NCBI GenBank assembly: GCA_002224055.1
Contig: AZLU01000303.1
Location: 1-40,516, forward strand
Length of the DNA: 40,516 nt
Direction: 5' to 3'
Source of the DNA: Pezizomycotina sp. ARF18
Taxonomy: Eukaryota; Ascomycota
Positions within the stretch are counted from its first letter, which is position 1; every line of letters starts with the position of its first letter. Position numbers and translations under genes: made by a program. Positions 1 through 16,547 of the stretch are shown piece after piece. The notes under the pieces were generated by a model. It worked only from the letters and a program-made list of their open reading frames with translations, had not been told where the DNA came from and ran no database searches.

Positions 1-1118
1 GAGATCTCACAGTTTTGCGATTACATACGGCATAAACCGAGGCAAATTTGCATGTGAACTCCGTAGTACCAGACAGCCCAGTTAGGTGGAGTCTCTTGTA
101 ATTGTATGGGTATCCCGGCCTGTTAATAAATTCTTCGAAAAAGGGCCGTGAGTCCCTTGTTAGAAATGTGTCTCCCCAAAAGTTGTGCCCCAAAACTGCA
201 TTGCAAACGAGCCGGTTTCCATTGGTGGAGAAGCCGATTACAGTTGGGCCTGTTGCGGTCTCCTATACCTAAAATGACCTTTGGGGAAGGACCACTGTAT
301 TTCGAGCTCCCCCAGCCGGAGTAATACCGAACTGTGCGGTTAAGAGACATCCCCATGCATGCCTTTGAACGGCTATTCTTCTCAAGGACCGATCGCAAAA
401 AGAAAGGAAGAAGAAAAAAACTACAACGTGTTCCTGAATTAGGATTAAAGTCGAAAATATACCGTTCATTGCCTATATTGTCCCTTGCCGGTTTCTTGGG
501 TATACCGGTGATGTATGAAAAATGGCCTGATGTCGTGTTAAAGGAAATTAATAGCAGTTTAGAAGAAGCTAGTAATAATTGTAAAAATTGTTAGAAGCTT
601 TTTTTTTTTTCTTTTTTTCTCACGATCGTGATTATCCGTCTTTTTGACTCTGTCTATGGTGTAGTGTAGTAGTATAGTGTAGTATTATTGCTTGGTGTTT
701 TTTGCTGCTATTTTATCCTCGTTGCTGGTTGGCCTGGAACTGGACGCATCTGGCGGGTCCTCACAGGCAAAATAGTAAGAGACAGACAGACAGTACATAC
801 ACACAATCATTGCCCAAATATTATTTTCTTTTTTTTTTTCTGCTTTTTTCTTTCACGAGCACAGAGAGGTGAACTTTAAAAGGCGCCGTCCTTCCCCACA
901 AAGGAGTACAAAAACTCTCCTTCTTCCCTTCTTCTTCCTCTTCTTTTCTTTCTCCTCTTCTTTTTTATTCTTCATCCTCCTCATCATCACCATCCTCATA
1001 CCTCCCCTCCTACCTCTAACTAGAAGCATTATCACGATCGTAACTCTCGTATTCTTCATACCCTCTTATGTCCCTTTTTTTTTAACGTAACTTTTCACTT
1101 CATTCACATTCATACATC
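1..1118. other. Intergenic region / OSM1 promoter and leader
   Basis: I can support no gene here. A minus-strand frame is open from about 254 to the window edge (about 84 codons) after a possible TAG splice acceptor, and a plus-strand frame of 86 codons starts at 334; neither resembles a family I know, and they overlap. From about 900 to 1015 the plus strand is almost pure C/T, the usual look of a fungal leader just before an expressed gene, and an 11-base T run lies at 829-839. These fit the promoter and 5' leader of the OSM1 gene that starts at 1119. Confidence 0.5.
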
Positions 1119-3405
<2,287 letters not shown>

Positions 3406-3866
3406 AAAAAAAAGTGGTGGTAGTGGTTTCTTTTCTTGTTTTCTTTCCTAGTAGCTTCCTTTTTAATACCAAAGTTGGGATTTGATTTTTTTTTTTTTCT
3501 AAACTGTATTATGCATATGAGATAGACCTCTCGGGTACCTTTTTTTTTGATTATAGTCAGTCTAGTTCGCTTCTTGTTTTTGGACTTCTTTTTTTTTTTT
3601 CCTTTTTCGTCTCACTGTAATTATACTACAACACTTGAAGCTTTTGTCCATGAAGGCAAAAAAAATTTGATATATTAATATTATTACCTACGAACGAGCT
3701 TTTTCAAAGCAGCATCACAATGGTGAATTCCAGCCTCTATGATCACAATGCAGCTTCTCTAACGCACGATGAACACCCGGCATGTCAGCATTGGCCTCAG
3801 GTGCTTCTGCAGCTCGCTCGTTACTGTCGTTTCCTTACAGCCTTTGCAGCAGCTTGCAGAGCTCCG

Positions 3867-3891
3867 TTTTTTTTTTTTTTTTTTTTTTTTT
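3867..3891 (+). promoter_or_regulatory. Poly(T) tract, T25, upstream of SSB
   Basis: A run of about 25 T residues, roughly 430 bp before the SSB start codon and on its coding strand. Poly(dA:dT) tracts are known to keep nucleosomes off yeast promoters; that role here is inference. Confidence 0.4.
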
Positions 3892-4053
3892 CCCTGACAG
3901 TGAAGGATGAAATTTTCCTTCTGGTGGCGTTGAACTCGGAACTCTCTTCGATCTGAAGAGCCTTAATGCCTAATTAGGTATAGTGCGGTAACAGGTCGTG
4001 CCCTTTGCCTTTTGAACGGGAAATTTTTCTTTTGCCAGGGATTGCCCTTTTTT

Positions 4054-4058
<5 letters not shown>

Positions 4059-4086
<28 letters not shown>
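4059..4086 (+). promoter_or_regulatory. Poly(T) tract, T28, upstream of SSB
   Basis: A run of about 28 T residues, 236-263 bp before the SSB start codon. It is at nearly the same distance and orientation as the tracts before the genes at 30146 and 36243 (both on the minus strand). Confidence 0.45.
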
Positions 4087-4149
4087 GTGGTGGGAGAAAA
4101 AAAAAAAATTTGATAAACTTTCTCTTCTTACTTTAAAGGCCACTATCAA

Positions 4150-4240
4150 AAATTTTCCTCTTCTTCTTCTTCCTTCTCACTTTTTTCTCTTCCTTTTTCT
4201 ATTTTCTATTTTTTTTCCTTCTCCTTCAACCATTCACTTC
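4150..4240 (+). promoter_or_regulatory. Pyrimidine-rich leader of SSB
   Basis: About 90 nt almost free of purines, rich in CTT and TTC, lying 80-170 nt before the start codon. Such CT stretches are common around transcription starts of strongly expressed filamentous-fungal genes, which suits a ribosome-associated chaperone. The exact start site cannot be seen. Confidence 0.45.
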
Positions 4241-4321
4241 GCAGACAAGTTTATCGTCTCTCCTATATTCAATCCTCCTCTATATTAAATTATTTTAAAT
4301 CTATATATCTAAAAAAAAAAT

Positions 4322-7000
<2,679 letters not shown>

Positions 7001-7267
7001 GGGAACTAACCGGAAAAATAAATAATAAAAAAATTGAGAAAATAAGATAATAAGAGGGACGACGTTTTTATTTCTTCTTCTTTTACTTTTACTTTGTACC
7101 TTAATCTATTACCGGTCGTTTTTTTTATTTAGGGGAAACTGGAATCATTTTCTAAAGGGGGAAAAAAACTGCATTTCGGGGAAACAAAAAGTTCTTCTTT
7201 CTTTTACTATTAAGTTAGGATCAGTTTTTTTATACTTTCTCCTTGTATGTTTTCTTCGATTTGGGTT

Positions 7268-7306
7268 GTCTCTCTCTCTCTCTCTCTCTTTTTTTTTTTT
7301 TTTTAT
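7268..7306 (+). repeat. (CT)n microsatellite followed by poly(T)
   Basis: About 11 CT repeats followed directly by about 17 T residues. Simple repeat in the SSB 3' flank; no function seen. Confidence 0.85.
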
Positions 7307-8384
7307 ATCAATTAACAGAAGTTGCATTACTTTTTCTACTACTACCTTTATTACCACCATCACGTCACCAAGTCTGAAGCCTCATGGTTCTACTTCTAAA
7401 GTAACTAAAAGTCTCTGTCTAAATATCATAATGGATTTGCAGACCATCAATACATTTACTTTTTTTCAAGCATTGAGCTAGCTATATAGAAGAGCAAAAA
7501 TCTGGTATTTTATCGAGCAGGCCAGCTTTACAAAAGACCCTCCACGGAAACATGTAATGTATACACAAAAGGTTATTCTGTTAACTACGAGGAACTGCCG
7601 AACGTTGTATTATGTTCGTTAAATACCAATTCACTAATATACCCTTTAATAAAAACCTTTCCATTTTTTTTTGTTTTGTTTTTTTTTTTTTGTTCCTCTT
7701 ACGCTCCTCATATTCGTGTCTCTACTTAAAAGTAGTGTAGGAGTCATCCGTCAATACGTACAAAAGTTGCCGTTGATTCGGACCGTCAATTTGTCAAAAG
7801 CATGGATGATTTCTCTAAGGATGATGTATGGCTAGTCGATACAGATGCTAGAATAAAGAAATAATGCACGTTGTGAATGGTTCCTGCTACTTCTCCTTTC
7901 TCAGTTTCTCTTGTTCTGGCAGGTCAAGGGTTTTTTTTTTTTCCCCAACAAGCACCGTCAATGACTTGCGAGAACCTCGGGTCAGTTTTTTTTTATAGTC
8001 GTAAGCACCTAGGTTTAAATGTGCCCGATTATTTACGGGAATTTAAAACAGCTTCGCGCGCAATGCCTACGCGAAAACAGACATTGCGATTTTTTTTTGT
8101 ATCCGATGGACTGGATACTCCGCGGTATACACGCTGCTACTATCTCGGACAAAAAAGTATGTAGAAATTTCCTACTTCATAACTTCATATACAAAAACAC
8201 CAATTTTTATATGACAACTATAATTCGATAACCACGTAACAAATTTTGTGCATACTTTTGTCCCGAGATGAGTAGCTAATATCGAAGGTTTTTTTACATT
8301 CATAGGTATTATATATAGATCGACTAGTAAAAATAAGTAATTTATAATAATAATCGGCCTAGGACCCTACGAAGTAGCTAGTAG

Positions 8385-8385
<1 letters not shown>

Positions 8386-8420
<35 letters not shown>
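8386..8420 (+). repeat. (AAT)n microsatellite
   Basis: About 11-12 perfect AAT repeats in intergenic DNA. A second run of the same trinucleotide lies at 33611-33652. Confidence 0.9.
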
Positions 8421-8422
<2 letters not shown>

Positions 8423-9521
8423 GTTAATCTTAAAGAGGCCAAAAAGAAGATTGTAAGTATGAGGAGATAAAATTTTAAGAGTCTACGTCTACGTCTACCC
8501 TTGCGTGTATTCCCCACTTCAATACGAGTTTTTTGTAATAGTATTATATCGCACGAGAGCCGCTAGTTCAGAGCAAAGGGAACCCACCCTACACAACAAC
8601 CGCAGATATAGACTGGATAGAAAAGCTGGCAAAAAATAATAAATAAATAAATAATAAAGATAGGTGTATTGATGGAAAGGCTGTTTGATAACGTTATGTG
8701 CCTGCCGAGTCCTTTGCCGAAACATACATTGGAACATCACAACCCACGGTTGAACATGGGGGTTATATATATTCTCTTGGAAGCGATTAACAATATTATG
8801 GATTGTAAATATATTAGTTTTGAGTAGAGTGGAAAAGAAAGAAAAAAAAAACCCCCACCCAATACCAGCCCGTAGCCAGGATAAGCCCCACGCTGACTGT
8901 TGCAGGGTACAGTTTTCCGCTGAAGCAGATCCATCGTATTCAATTCGATAACTAAAAGCTTTTCCGTAGCTATATAGAACAAAGTTTACCGGTTTATAGG
9001 AACCCCCAATGTCTTACGGCCGTGCGTGATACCTCTTTCTGATTCCCCCCTCCTGCTCCGGCAAGGTTCCTCGTATAACTGGGGCCGTGGCACCAAAACT
9101 TTAAATTTTCCTGGCGGCTAAGCCATTTTATAGCGTCGCTTAGCGAATACGGGACGTGGGAGTGACGATCACTTGGAGAAAAAAAAAAACCCGTTCCATG
9201 GAAAGGGAAACCATTCCCAAAAGTAATATTGTGGAAAAATATTAAATCCGTAAAAATATTATTCATTGAGGAAAGATAGTGGGTAACTGGGTTTTCCGGA
9301 CGATGCATGGGCAATATATAAAACAGGCCGGCTTTCCCGCGTCCGATGTACGCTCATATTTTTTTTTCTCCCTAGTTAAACGGGTATTTCTTTTTGGTTT
9401 GATAGACTGGACATTGACGGCGTTTGTTCGAAACATTTTCGAAAGCCCCGCTTTATAAGGGAATAAATAATACTAGTCAATAACAGACCTTGAGGTGGTC
9501 AGTTTGTTCTAGGACACAAAG

Positions 9522-10810
9522 ATGGGTATAACGGGGAATCAGATGGTGGTATGTTACACCAAATATATTTTCGCTTTCTATTGATTTTGAAAAAAAAAAA
9601 AAAAAAAAATATGGCTTTATAGAACGAGCTTAAACATCGCATTGGGGGGGGGGCATGAGAGTTTATATCATTTGCTTTTACTCCTCTCAAGTAAATAAGT
9701 AAAGCACACTTTCTTTTTTTTTGGTAACAGTTATTCTTTAAATCATCTTAGAATTTCCAATATGCCATGACGGTCGTCACGTTCGTCCTGGTCGCCACGC
9801 GCATATACGTCCAGATTCGGCGGCCGGTATACCCCACCGCTCCGTCGCTGTTAACACGGATAACACTCGAAGCCCTCGTAATAGTAGCATGGCTGTTTCT
9901 CCTCGTCGAGGCGATCGCGGATACATACGTCGGCAAGCTCGGCGGCTACAACACCACGATGGCTGAAGTCATCGCGCCTACACACCAAAACACCATCAAA
10001 AGAAAAGACTGCTAAAGCTCTGGTACGCGCTGATAGTAATCTACCTCGACCCATGTACGCCATAAAATGCCACTTCGTCCTGTTATACCACGCCGTCTTA
10101 ATACCCAAAGGCCGAGAATGAGAAAGTTACGGTTCGCGCTGTGGGTTACGACGATCTGCGTCGTGGTACGTGGATATCGAGTACCGTCATCGCGATGTTC
10201 GGGTGCGGCGACGTTAAACTGAATTGGGCCAACGACGGTACCTTTTGCTCCGCGATGGGGATACCGTGGGCGTTCGGGTTGTACTTTGGTCCGCACGTCG
10301 CGACGGATTTGATGGTCTATTTGCTACCATACCCGTATTATACCATATAAAGGCATCACCGTAAGGCAAAGAATATACGCGGGCCTAACGTTCGGATTCG
10401 GGTTTTGTGCGTTGCGGTCGCGCTGGTGCAGGTTATTTTCAATCTTGTGCCGACGTTGAGCATTGCGGACGCGTATTTGCTTATGTTTTGGAGAGGACAT
10501 GGGCGATTACGGCGGCGTGCGTGCCCGCGTTTAAGCTGTTTTTTAGGAGAGGGTGTTGAGGAGGGATGGGGACCCGGAGAGTTTGGTTAGTAAGGTTTTA
10601 TGAGGGGGAAGGGTGTTAGTGGCGGGACGAGTATAAGTCAGGATAAGCTGGCGGTGGAGATGGAGTTTCAGGACCCGAGCGGCGCGACGGTGGGGTTGAT
10701 GTGGGGGCGGAGGATGCATCTCGGAGGAGCGAGAGGACGATGTAGTAGAACTGGGGGACATTTTTTATTGCATGGATGATTTACGTGATGTGATGGCTGA
10801 GGGAATGTAA
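9522..10810 (+). CDS. Rhodopsin-domain seven-helix membrane protein (fungal SAT4-like family), copy A
   Basis: Integral membrane protein of the large fungal rhodopsin-domain family (PF20684 type); the molecular role of most members is unknown. I propose a 27-nt first exon (9522-9548, MGITGNQMV), a 203-nt intron with GTATGT donor and CTTAG acceptor, and exon 2 from 9752. Helices in order: AMTVVTFVLVATRIYVQIRR, EALVIVAWLFLLVEAIADTY, YALIVIYLDP/HFVLLYHAVL, FALWVTTICVVV, LNWANDGTFC loop, VATDLMVYLLPYP, FGFGFCALAVALVQVIF, and the final ERTWAITAACVPAFKLFF, then a basic turn and a cytosolic tail ending ...DDLRDVMAEGM. About six to eight indels split it. A paralogue lies at 34536-36243 on the other strand. 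Family placement is firm; the tail after about 10600 is less certain. Confidence 0.75.
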
Positions 10811-12020
10811 GACTAGCTACGATCGAGTACCACAGCATAATTCTGAGATGCTATGTGTGGCTTTCCTCCATGCGTTTACTAGGTATTGAGACGCATATAT
10901 TGTACATAATTCGTTGAACAGCCCGACGAGTAATTCCTCCGGAAAGCCTAGGTGAAGGCAATGGAGAGCGATTTCGAGACCTTCTCACTGTGCTTTAGTA
11001 GGCTATACGGACCGTAGCTTCACGCATGGATCAGGATTCAGGATATCTTCCCGTAATGCGCAAGACTGGGTCACAAAAACGAGACGAATCCTTGTAACTC
11101 TATTTTCCATATCGAGGGGGTTCTTCTTTCTCTCTTTCTTTCTTTTCCTAGGCTTTGTTCGCCGTTCTAACACTGATAAATAATCCGGTCTGGATATGAA
11201 CGCAGGTCAGTAGTGGCTTTCCAAAGCCTCAGTAGTAGTCTAGTAGCATGACGCACATAAACCCTCGACCGGCGGTGTCTTCCACGAACCAACCCTTCAC
11301 AAAACGAGCAGGAGCCCCCTCGCTATGAAACACTTAGCGATCAGGCGTTAGGACAGGGAAGGCGTGCCAAATTTTTGCTTGGACTGGACGGAGCGGGGTT
11401 TTCAGTGATACTTGAGAGCAAAATGGCTAGTTTTACCGCTATTTGAACGAATGCGTATACAATCTCTTCGATAAATTCGTCTAACTAATGGCGATATGCT
11501 TTTGACCAAAGAAAACAATAATGGAGGAACTTGAGCAAAAACTGAGGTATACGATATATTCAACTAGCGTTAGATGCCGAAATATAAATAAAGAGTAAGT
11601 AGTCCTATATTTGTGCCATAGTCTCTAGATACGCTAAGGCGGTGGCTATAGCTGGCACTAAAGTTTCTATCCAATTTATATTTTTCCATTATTGACCATC
11701 GCCATTCGGGCGATTGGATAAATTATTTCAAAGGGGATTGCCCGTAAAGCCCCTTCGTCAGATACTTCCCCGAGTCTTCATTCTATCACTCATTATATAC
11801 CCAGTCGGTATCTTCAAGACGCTTTTCTTATTGGTAGTTAGGTTTATACCCGAATTTCTAATTAGATCCCTCTTTGACATCCTCTCGGATTCCTCTTCAA
11901 ACTGGTCTTCAGGCTCCCTTTCAGACTATTCTAGACAACCAGGCGGTATCAAACCCATAGATAAAGTCTTCTCTTACAGACCGCACAACGAATTAATTTC
12001 TGGTGGCAAGGTGTCGTAAT
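10811..12020. other. Intergenic region with ambiguous short frames
   Basis: Downstream of two convergent genes. A plus-strand frame at 11714-12019 (101 codons) has two hydrophobic stretches, but the same DNA read on minus gives a charged, acidic stretch (EPEDQFEEESERM..., about 11930-11760). That stretch could be a continuation of the acidic gene that ends at 12021. The two readings exclude each other and I cannot decide. Elsewhere I see nothing. Confidence 0.4.
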
Positions 12021-13959
12021 TTACCTTACGGCCATGGCTAGTACCCTCCCGAATGAAGTTTCTTGGCCGGCCCTTGCTACTAGAAGCGCCAGCGGTGTAC
12101 AAAATACGGCTTCTATCTCCTCCTCAGTTATCATCCCTGGCTTGTCGTCATAGTTGTTGCTTGGCGTACGATTTTCTGCGACCGAACGGCCAATGTCTTG
12201 AGATGAGCGACGTTTCTTTCGGTTCTGGCCCATACCACCGCGGAGCTGTAGTGTAGGAGTAGCAGGTTGGGATATCTCTTTCTCAACTTCGGGGCGTGTT
12301 CTTCTCGGGCTCGATTATCTCTGATGGCTGCAGGGCTTCAGAATCGCTTCACCGTCGCTCAGTTCCGTGACCACAATCTCATCGCCCGTTCCCGAACCTG
12401 TTTCCTCTTCTTCACCCTCTTCTTCACCCTCTTCTTCATCCTCTTCGTCATCCTCTTCGTCATCCTCTTCGCCGTCCTCTTCTCCATCCTCGGACTCCGA
12501 ATCACTATCTGAGTCGCTGTAATAAGCGTCCATAGCCATCTGTAAGAGCTTTAATAAATGGATCAGAAACTGCATACGATCCAAGGTTTGCTTGAAAAGG
12601 TCGCACTCGGTATCGCTTCAGAACTCTCCTCTCGGGCTCTGAAGCGTCGCTCTCGCTTTCCGTCTCTTTCGCACTTTCCTCATCGTACCGCCGTCATCGC
12701 TGATCAAAGCCTCTAGGTTGAGTGAACCCCGAAATTAGTACTTTTCCCTCTCCGAATTTATCATCATCTAGGGTTTCTGGTTCATCTTCTGGTAGCTCAG
12801 GATCTTCGTCTTCGGGATCACCCTCGCTGTTAGCCCCGTCATCATCATCCGAGGTAAAATCGCTATCGTAAATATGCTGAGACTGATCGTCTAAGGACTC
12901 AGAGCGAGACTCATCCTCAGAGCAGGGCTCATCATCATCGCTGTCTCCATCGGACGATCCCTCCTCTTCCGAATCAGATCGTACGCCGTCAACCATAGCG
13001 ATAATGCGCGGAAGCTTATTGGGGTCCCGCCAGGAAATCTGATAGGTCTTATCCGCACCCGGGCAGTAGTGCCGTTCTGCCATGCTTTGGGCTTCACCTG
13101 AAGTGGTGGGAAACGCTGGTTCACCGTTACCGCTCTCTTCCACCGTCTCCCATCTATCTCAACAGCGTCCTCCTCTATTTCAGACCGTTTGTCTCCGTCG
13201 AGCTCTCCGACAATTTGGCATTTAGAAGTATCCGACCTCCAGTAAATCCGGTACGTCTTGTCGGTGTGCGGGCAGTAGTGTGTCGTAGCCCGCTGCACTC
13301 ATCACCATGAGTCGGTGCGTATCCGCCGCGTAAATGCAGCTTTGGCGTAGCGGGTTCATCGGATTCGCGCTCGGATTGTGGTCAGGCTTCGCTGTCTTAG
13401 TATCGCCATCACCGTTAGTAGACTCGTCGACCGGTTCGTCCTTTTCGGGCTCATCTTCATCGATGAGCCGAGCTTGCTCGGCTAAAAACTGATGAAACCG
13501 CAGCTTCATTTTTCGAAGCCTCGAAAAATTGCTCGGCTGCAACATCACCATCTCCTCCCGATACCACGGACACGGGACGTGGATGCTCTCCGGGTCGCCT
13601 TCGTCGGTATCCATAGCTTCCGTACTAGATCCAGGCTCATCGTGATTGATGTTCTTCGGGCTGGGTGTATCCATGGCGAGATGACTTGAAGGGTCGTGCT
13701 CAGGACTGCCCCTCTCATCTAAGAGCTCGCCGGTGCTTGCTCGGCGCGTCGGAGTAGACTCCACGCTTGGCTCAGCGTAGACATGGAATTGAGAGTCGTA
13801 ATGCTACAACTCGACTGGCGACCGTTTCGACGTCGTTCCGGATGTATGCGTCAACCTCGTTGGAGAGCATGATAGTGTACGTCACTGCTTGGTGAAGCCT
13901 TGGATGGGGAATTGGGCGTCTGGGGTATTGAAACGGTCCTGCTCGGAATTACAAGGCAT
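12021..13959 (-). CDS. Acidic protein of unknown function with duplicated HYCP..DKTY.I.WR module
   Basis: I do not recognise this protein. It starts MPCNSEQDRF at 13959 and, after correcting about six indels, runs to a TAA at 12021, about 645 residues. Order: a short N-terminal region (LSNEVDAYIRNDVETVASRV); a Ser/Asp/Pro linker; a segment with VPCPWYREEMVM and LRFHQFLAEQARL; two copies of a module of about 30 residues, HYCPHTDKTYRIYWR (H codon at 13280) and HYCPGADKTYQISWR (H codon at 13071), each ending in a DG and followed by acidic residues; several Asp/Glu/Ser tracts; a pure D/E/G repeat encoded by a 12-bp minisatellite; then LQLRGGMGQNRKKRR and a tail ending LAMAVR. The two modules are about 70 codons apart. 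The long acidic tracts suggest a nuclear or histone/basic-protein partner, but that is inference. The C-terminal end is the least certain part. Confidence 0.6.
12405..12488 (-). repeat. 12-bp coding minisatellite, 7 copies
   Basis: Seven tandem copies of a 12-bp unit (plus strand CTCTTCTTCACC and variants with TCATC, GTCATC or CCGTC). On the minus strand each unit encodes four residues of the E-E-D/G-E type, making an uninterrupted acidic run in the unknown protein. The unit is a multiple of three, so copy-number change would keep the frame. Confidence 0.85.
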
Positions 13960-14264
13960 CTTGGCGAACTTTTTTTTATCAGAAAGATGTACGACGAAGG
14001 TTTTTATATAAGAGAATCTTGCCGCGTCTTCGGATTAACTTGAAAGCTGTCTTAAGTAGTAAAAATTATATATATATATATGACGGAGTATATGGAATGT
14101 TAGAAATTGTTGAGGTATGCTGTATATTGTCGATATTCTACTTCTATATATATCGGCAGCATCATGGGGCGATACTTATACCCGAATCTGGTCAACGTTT
14201 CTATTTTGCAGGTCACTACGTTTCGCTGCCGTGAGTTTGAGTTCAAGCCTTCAACGGAGTAGCA

Positions 14265-14504
14265 TTACACCAGCCAAAAGATATCTTTTGCCTTCGCCTT
14301 CAAGTCAGAGCTTTGACTCTGTTTCGTATATCGTTGCGGATTCGCCTTATCGATTCTGAAACCGTCAAGCAGCTCGGCTATTAAGCGAGCCGTAGGCTGG
14401 CACTGATGGCTCGGGCCGCTTTTCTTTTTACCCGCGTTTCTATCTTTTGTTTGACCTAATGAGACAGCTTCACGAAGTTCTGCTACGAGATGTCTCCCAT
14501 ACAA
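14265..14504 (-). CDS. Weak hypothetical ORF, 79 codons
   Basis: Open frame from an ATG at 14504 to a stop at 14265. The product is charged and has no membrane segment (fragments: HLVAELREAVSLGQT, LIAELLDGFRIDKANP). No known motif. It lies about 300 bp upstream of the acidic gene on the same strand, so an upstream exon is possible but no splice pair is convincing. It may be chance. Confidence 0.2.
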   Translation of the reverse strand: MYGRHLVAELREAVSLGQTKDRNAGKKKSGPSHQCQPTARLIAELLDGFRIDKANPQRYTKQSQSSDLKAKAKDIFWLV

Positions 14505-15672
14505 CAGCCTTTGTTAACAATGACAAAACTAGCTTCAGTGAAATATTCGAAAAATAGGTTATCGTGACATTTACTGCCCATAGATTCACATTAAAGCAAA
14601 GAGGATACTATATTTATTGTAATAGATTGGTAATCTGCTACGCAGAATGATTGAGATTCGTTATTGTTAGTTGGCGTTTCAATAGAGAGGCAATGTATTT
14701 CTTTGTTCGATCCAAAAGTAGTCAAAAAGAAAGCCGTGTTTCTCTTTGCTTTCGCTGAAATGCTAAACGTCTTGCACTTAACCCCCTCCCGCTCCGATCC
14801 TCCGCTGTTTCTCTCTCTTTCTTGGTTTTATCGCCTTTCTAACTTCACCTTCCGTTCAAACATCATAACGAAAAATTCTTTCCTGAAAGTGCAAGTGGAG
14901 TAATATTAAGTTATGCTAAAGTGTCGACGGCCCCATCCCGACGCGATCGCATGTATTCTCTATAGTGACGCTCTTTTTCTTTATTCTTTTTACGCTGCCT
15001 CTGGCAATGGCTCGAAGGTAGTCTGGACCACTGTAAAATTACTTCAGGTGATGAGCTGCTTTGGCACGATCATTGCGGAATCTATGTTAGCCTATCCGGA
15101 TACAAGCACCCTCTAAGCGCGCTTGTAGAGTTTAATACAGCCCTTGTGCCTGTTCGCCTGCCCGAGGCTTCTAGTTACTGCATCCTCATTTGAGGTAACT
15201 CGCTCACCATCGATGGGAGCCTCGCGATCTTCTAACCAACGAACGCCGTCTTCGCCTTTCTTCCCGCGAAGCTTTTAGTGAATATAGGTTTTTTAAGTGG
15301 CTACCGTAACTGTGGGGTTCGGCGGCGGGACTGGACGGACTCCGGCGGAATATAGAAAGGAACCAGCGGTCAAAATAAACAAAGGCTAAGATATACTTTC
15401 ATGGGAAAGCAAAGAGGGAAGCTCATGGGGGTTGAAGTACTGGTTATAAATAAACAAGAGTAATAACGGGAAGAGAGAGAAAGCAAGGCGGGGGAAGAAA
15501 ATGAAAAAACAAGGGAATGAAATAAGCAGATTAGGAGCAAAGAAGCATAAAATCGAAGAAACATTGGTTACTCGACGTCCCTTTCAAGCCCAATCACCAT
15601 ATTGACTTGGTCCAAAAAGTCCTCTCTCCTTCCATCAAGTCACCATCGCAAATCCAACCAGGCTAACCGTTG

Positions 15673-15696
15673 AAAAAAAAAAAAAAAAAAAAAAAA
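15673..15696 (+). repeat. Poly(A) tract, A24
   Basis: About 24 A residues in intergenic DNA about 850 bp before the hydrolase start, with A (not T) on that gene's coding strand. Confidence 0.8.
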
Positions 15697-16547
15697 CCGT
15701 CGTCCGGGCAGGGGGAGTAAGGAAACAACAATGTGAATATAAGAGTAGTAAACCTGTTTTGATAAGTACGTTCAACAGTTAAAATAATGATATATCTATT
15801 AATATTAACTCAGTAGTGGACAGCAGCTACCGAAAACAGTGACAGGATATTATACTATGAACTCTGTTAATATTTTCAAGGAAGGAGTGAAGGCTGGTGC
15901 GTTATAGTACGATGTCATTGAATGAAACGGCAAACTGGACCCCATTACATATAAGTATGTAAGCTCGCGAGGAGTTAGTTATACGTGAACCGTAGAGTAG
16001 AAAATGCATGAACGATGAACGAGAAAGCCCAAGTTTGATTAACTATCGGACCATGGACTATTAGAGCTCAGGCCTGAGAAAGGAATAGGGTTTGACTCTC
16101 AGTGTTTTGTGTTTCTTATATTTGTCTCGGCTTCATTATCAATCCTTCTCTTTTTTCACGCCTTTGCAGTTGTTCACTTCCCCATGTGTACTATTACCTA
16201 CTCTTTAGCACGTCCCTACCATCCTCTAGTGCTAAGGTGCTTTTAAACAAATAGGTATTACACTGGAAATCGTGTGTCTGTCCTATTTTTACACAGATAC
16301 TGGGCCAAGAAAAGACGAGCAAAAGGGAAGTACGAAAGAATACAGATATCCTAAAAGTCGACATAATAGCGATTCATTGCCGCAGGGGTTTCTCTTTGAG
16401 CGTGCAGTAGACATCAAACTTCACGCGCGCGGCTACTCGCTTGTCCGGCGGACACGGTACATCCTTTTGAACAGAATACGAAGGAAAACGGAGGCTTCTC
16501 CTCTTCTTTACCAACATGTTGTTCTACGAATCAGCCTTTAGGAAAAC

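Larger units (their letters stand above)
3406..4321. other. Intergenic region / SSB promoter
   Basis: This is the 0.9-kb spacer between two head-to-tail genes. The first part after the OSM1 stop is T-rich and is probably its 3' UTR. Two long T runs (3867-3891 and 4059-4086) and a C/T-rich leader (about 4150-4240) lie before the SSB start. Open frames here are only translations of T runs. I see no tRNA; a hairpin-like stretch at 3935-3958 has no proper T arm. Confidence 0.6.
7001..9521. other. AT-rich intergenic region
   Basis: A 2.5-kb gap between SSB and the rhodopsin-domain gene. It holds the SSB 3' region, a (CT)n run, an (AAT)n run and several short T runs. Open frames are under 110 codons, overlap on both strands and resemble nothing I know. 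I support no gene. Confidence 0.5.
13960..16547. other. Intergenic region with two weak minus-strand frames
   Basis: A 2.6-kb gap between the divergent acidic gene and the hydrolase. Two minus-strand frames look charged and protein-like but match nothing I know: 14265-14504 (79 codons from ATG, with KDRNAGKKKSGPSHQ and LIAELLDGFRID) and about 15113-15277 (55 codons between stops, with RWLEDREAPIDGERV). They could be small orphan genes, exons or gene debris. The rest has an A24 run and nothing I can name. Confidence 0.4.

Noticed and set aside
3915-3975. tRNA gene
   Set aside because: CTCTTC/GAAGAG makes a good hairpin, but the loop lacks T33 in the right place and no T arm or A box pairs on either strand.
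11714-12019. Plus-strand membrane protein of 101 codons
   Set aside because: It is the reverse reading of a charged minus-strand stretch, has no homologue I know, and its end looks like low-complexity Ser sequence.
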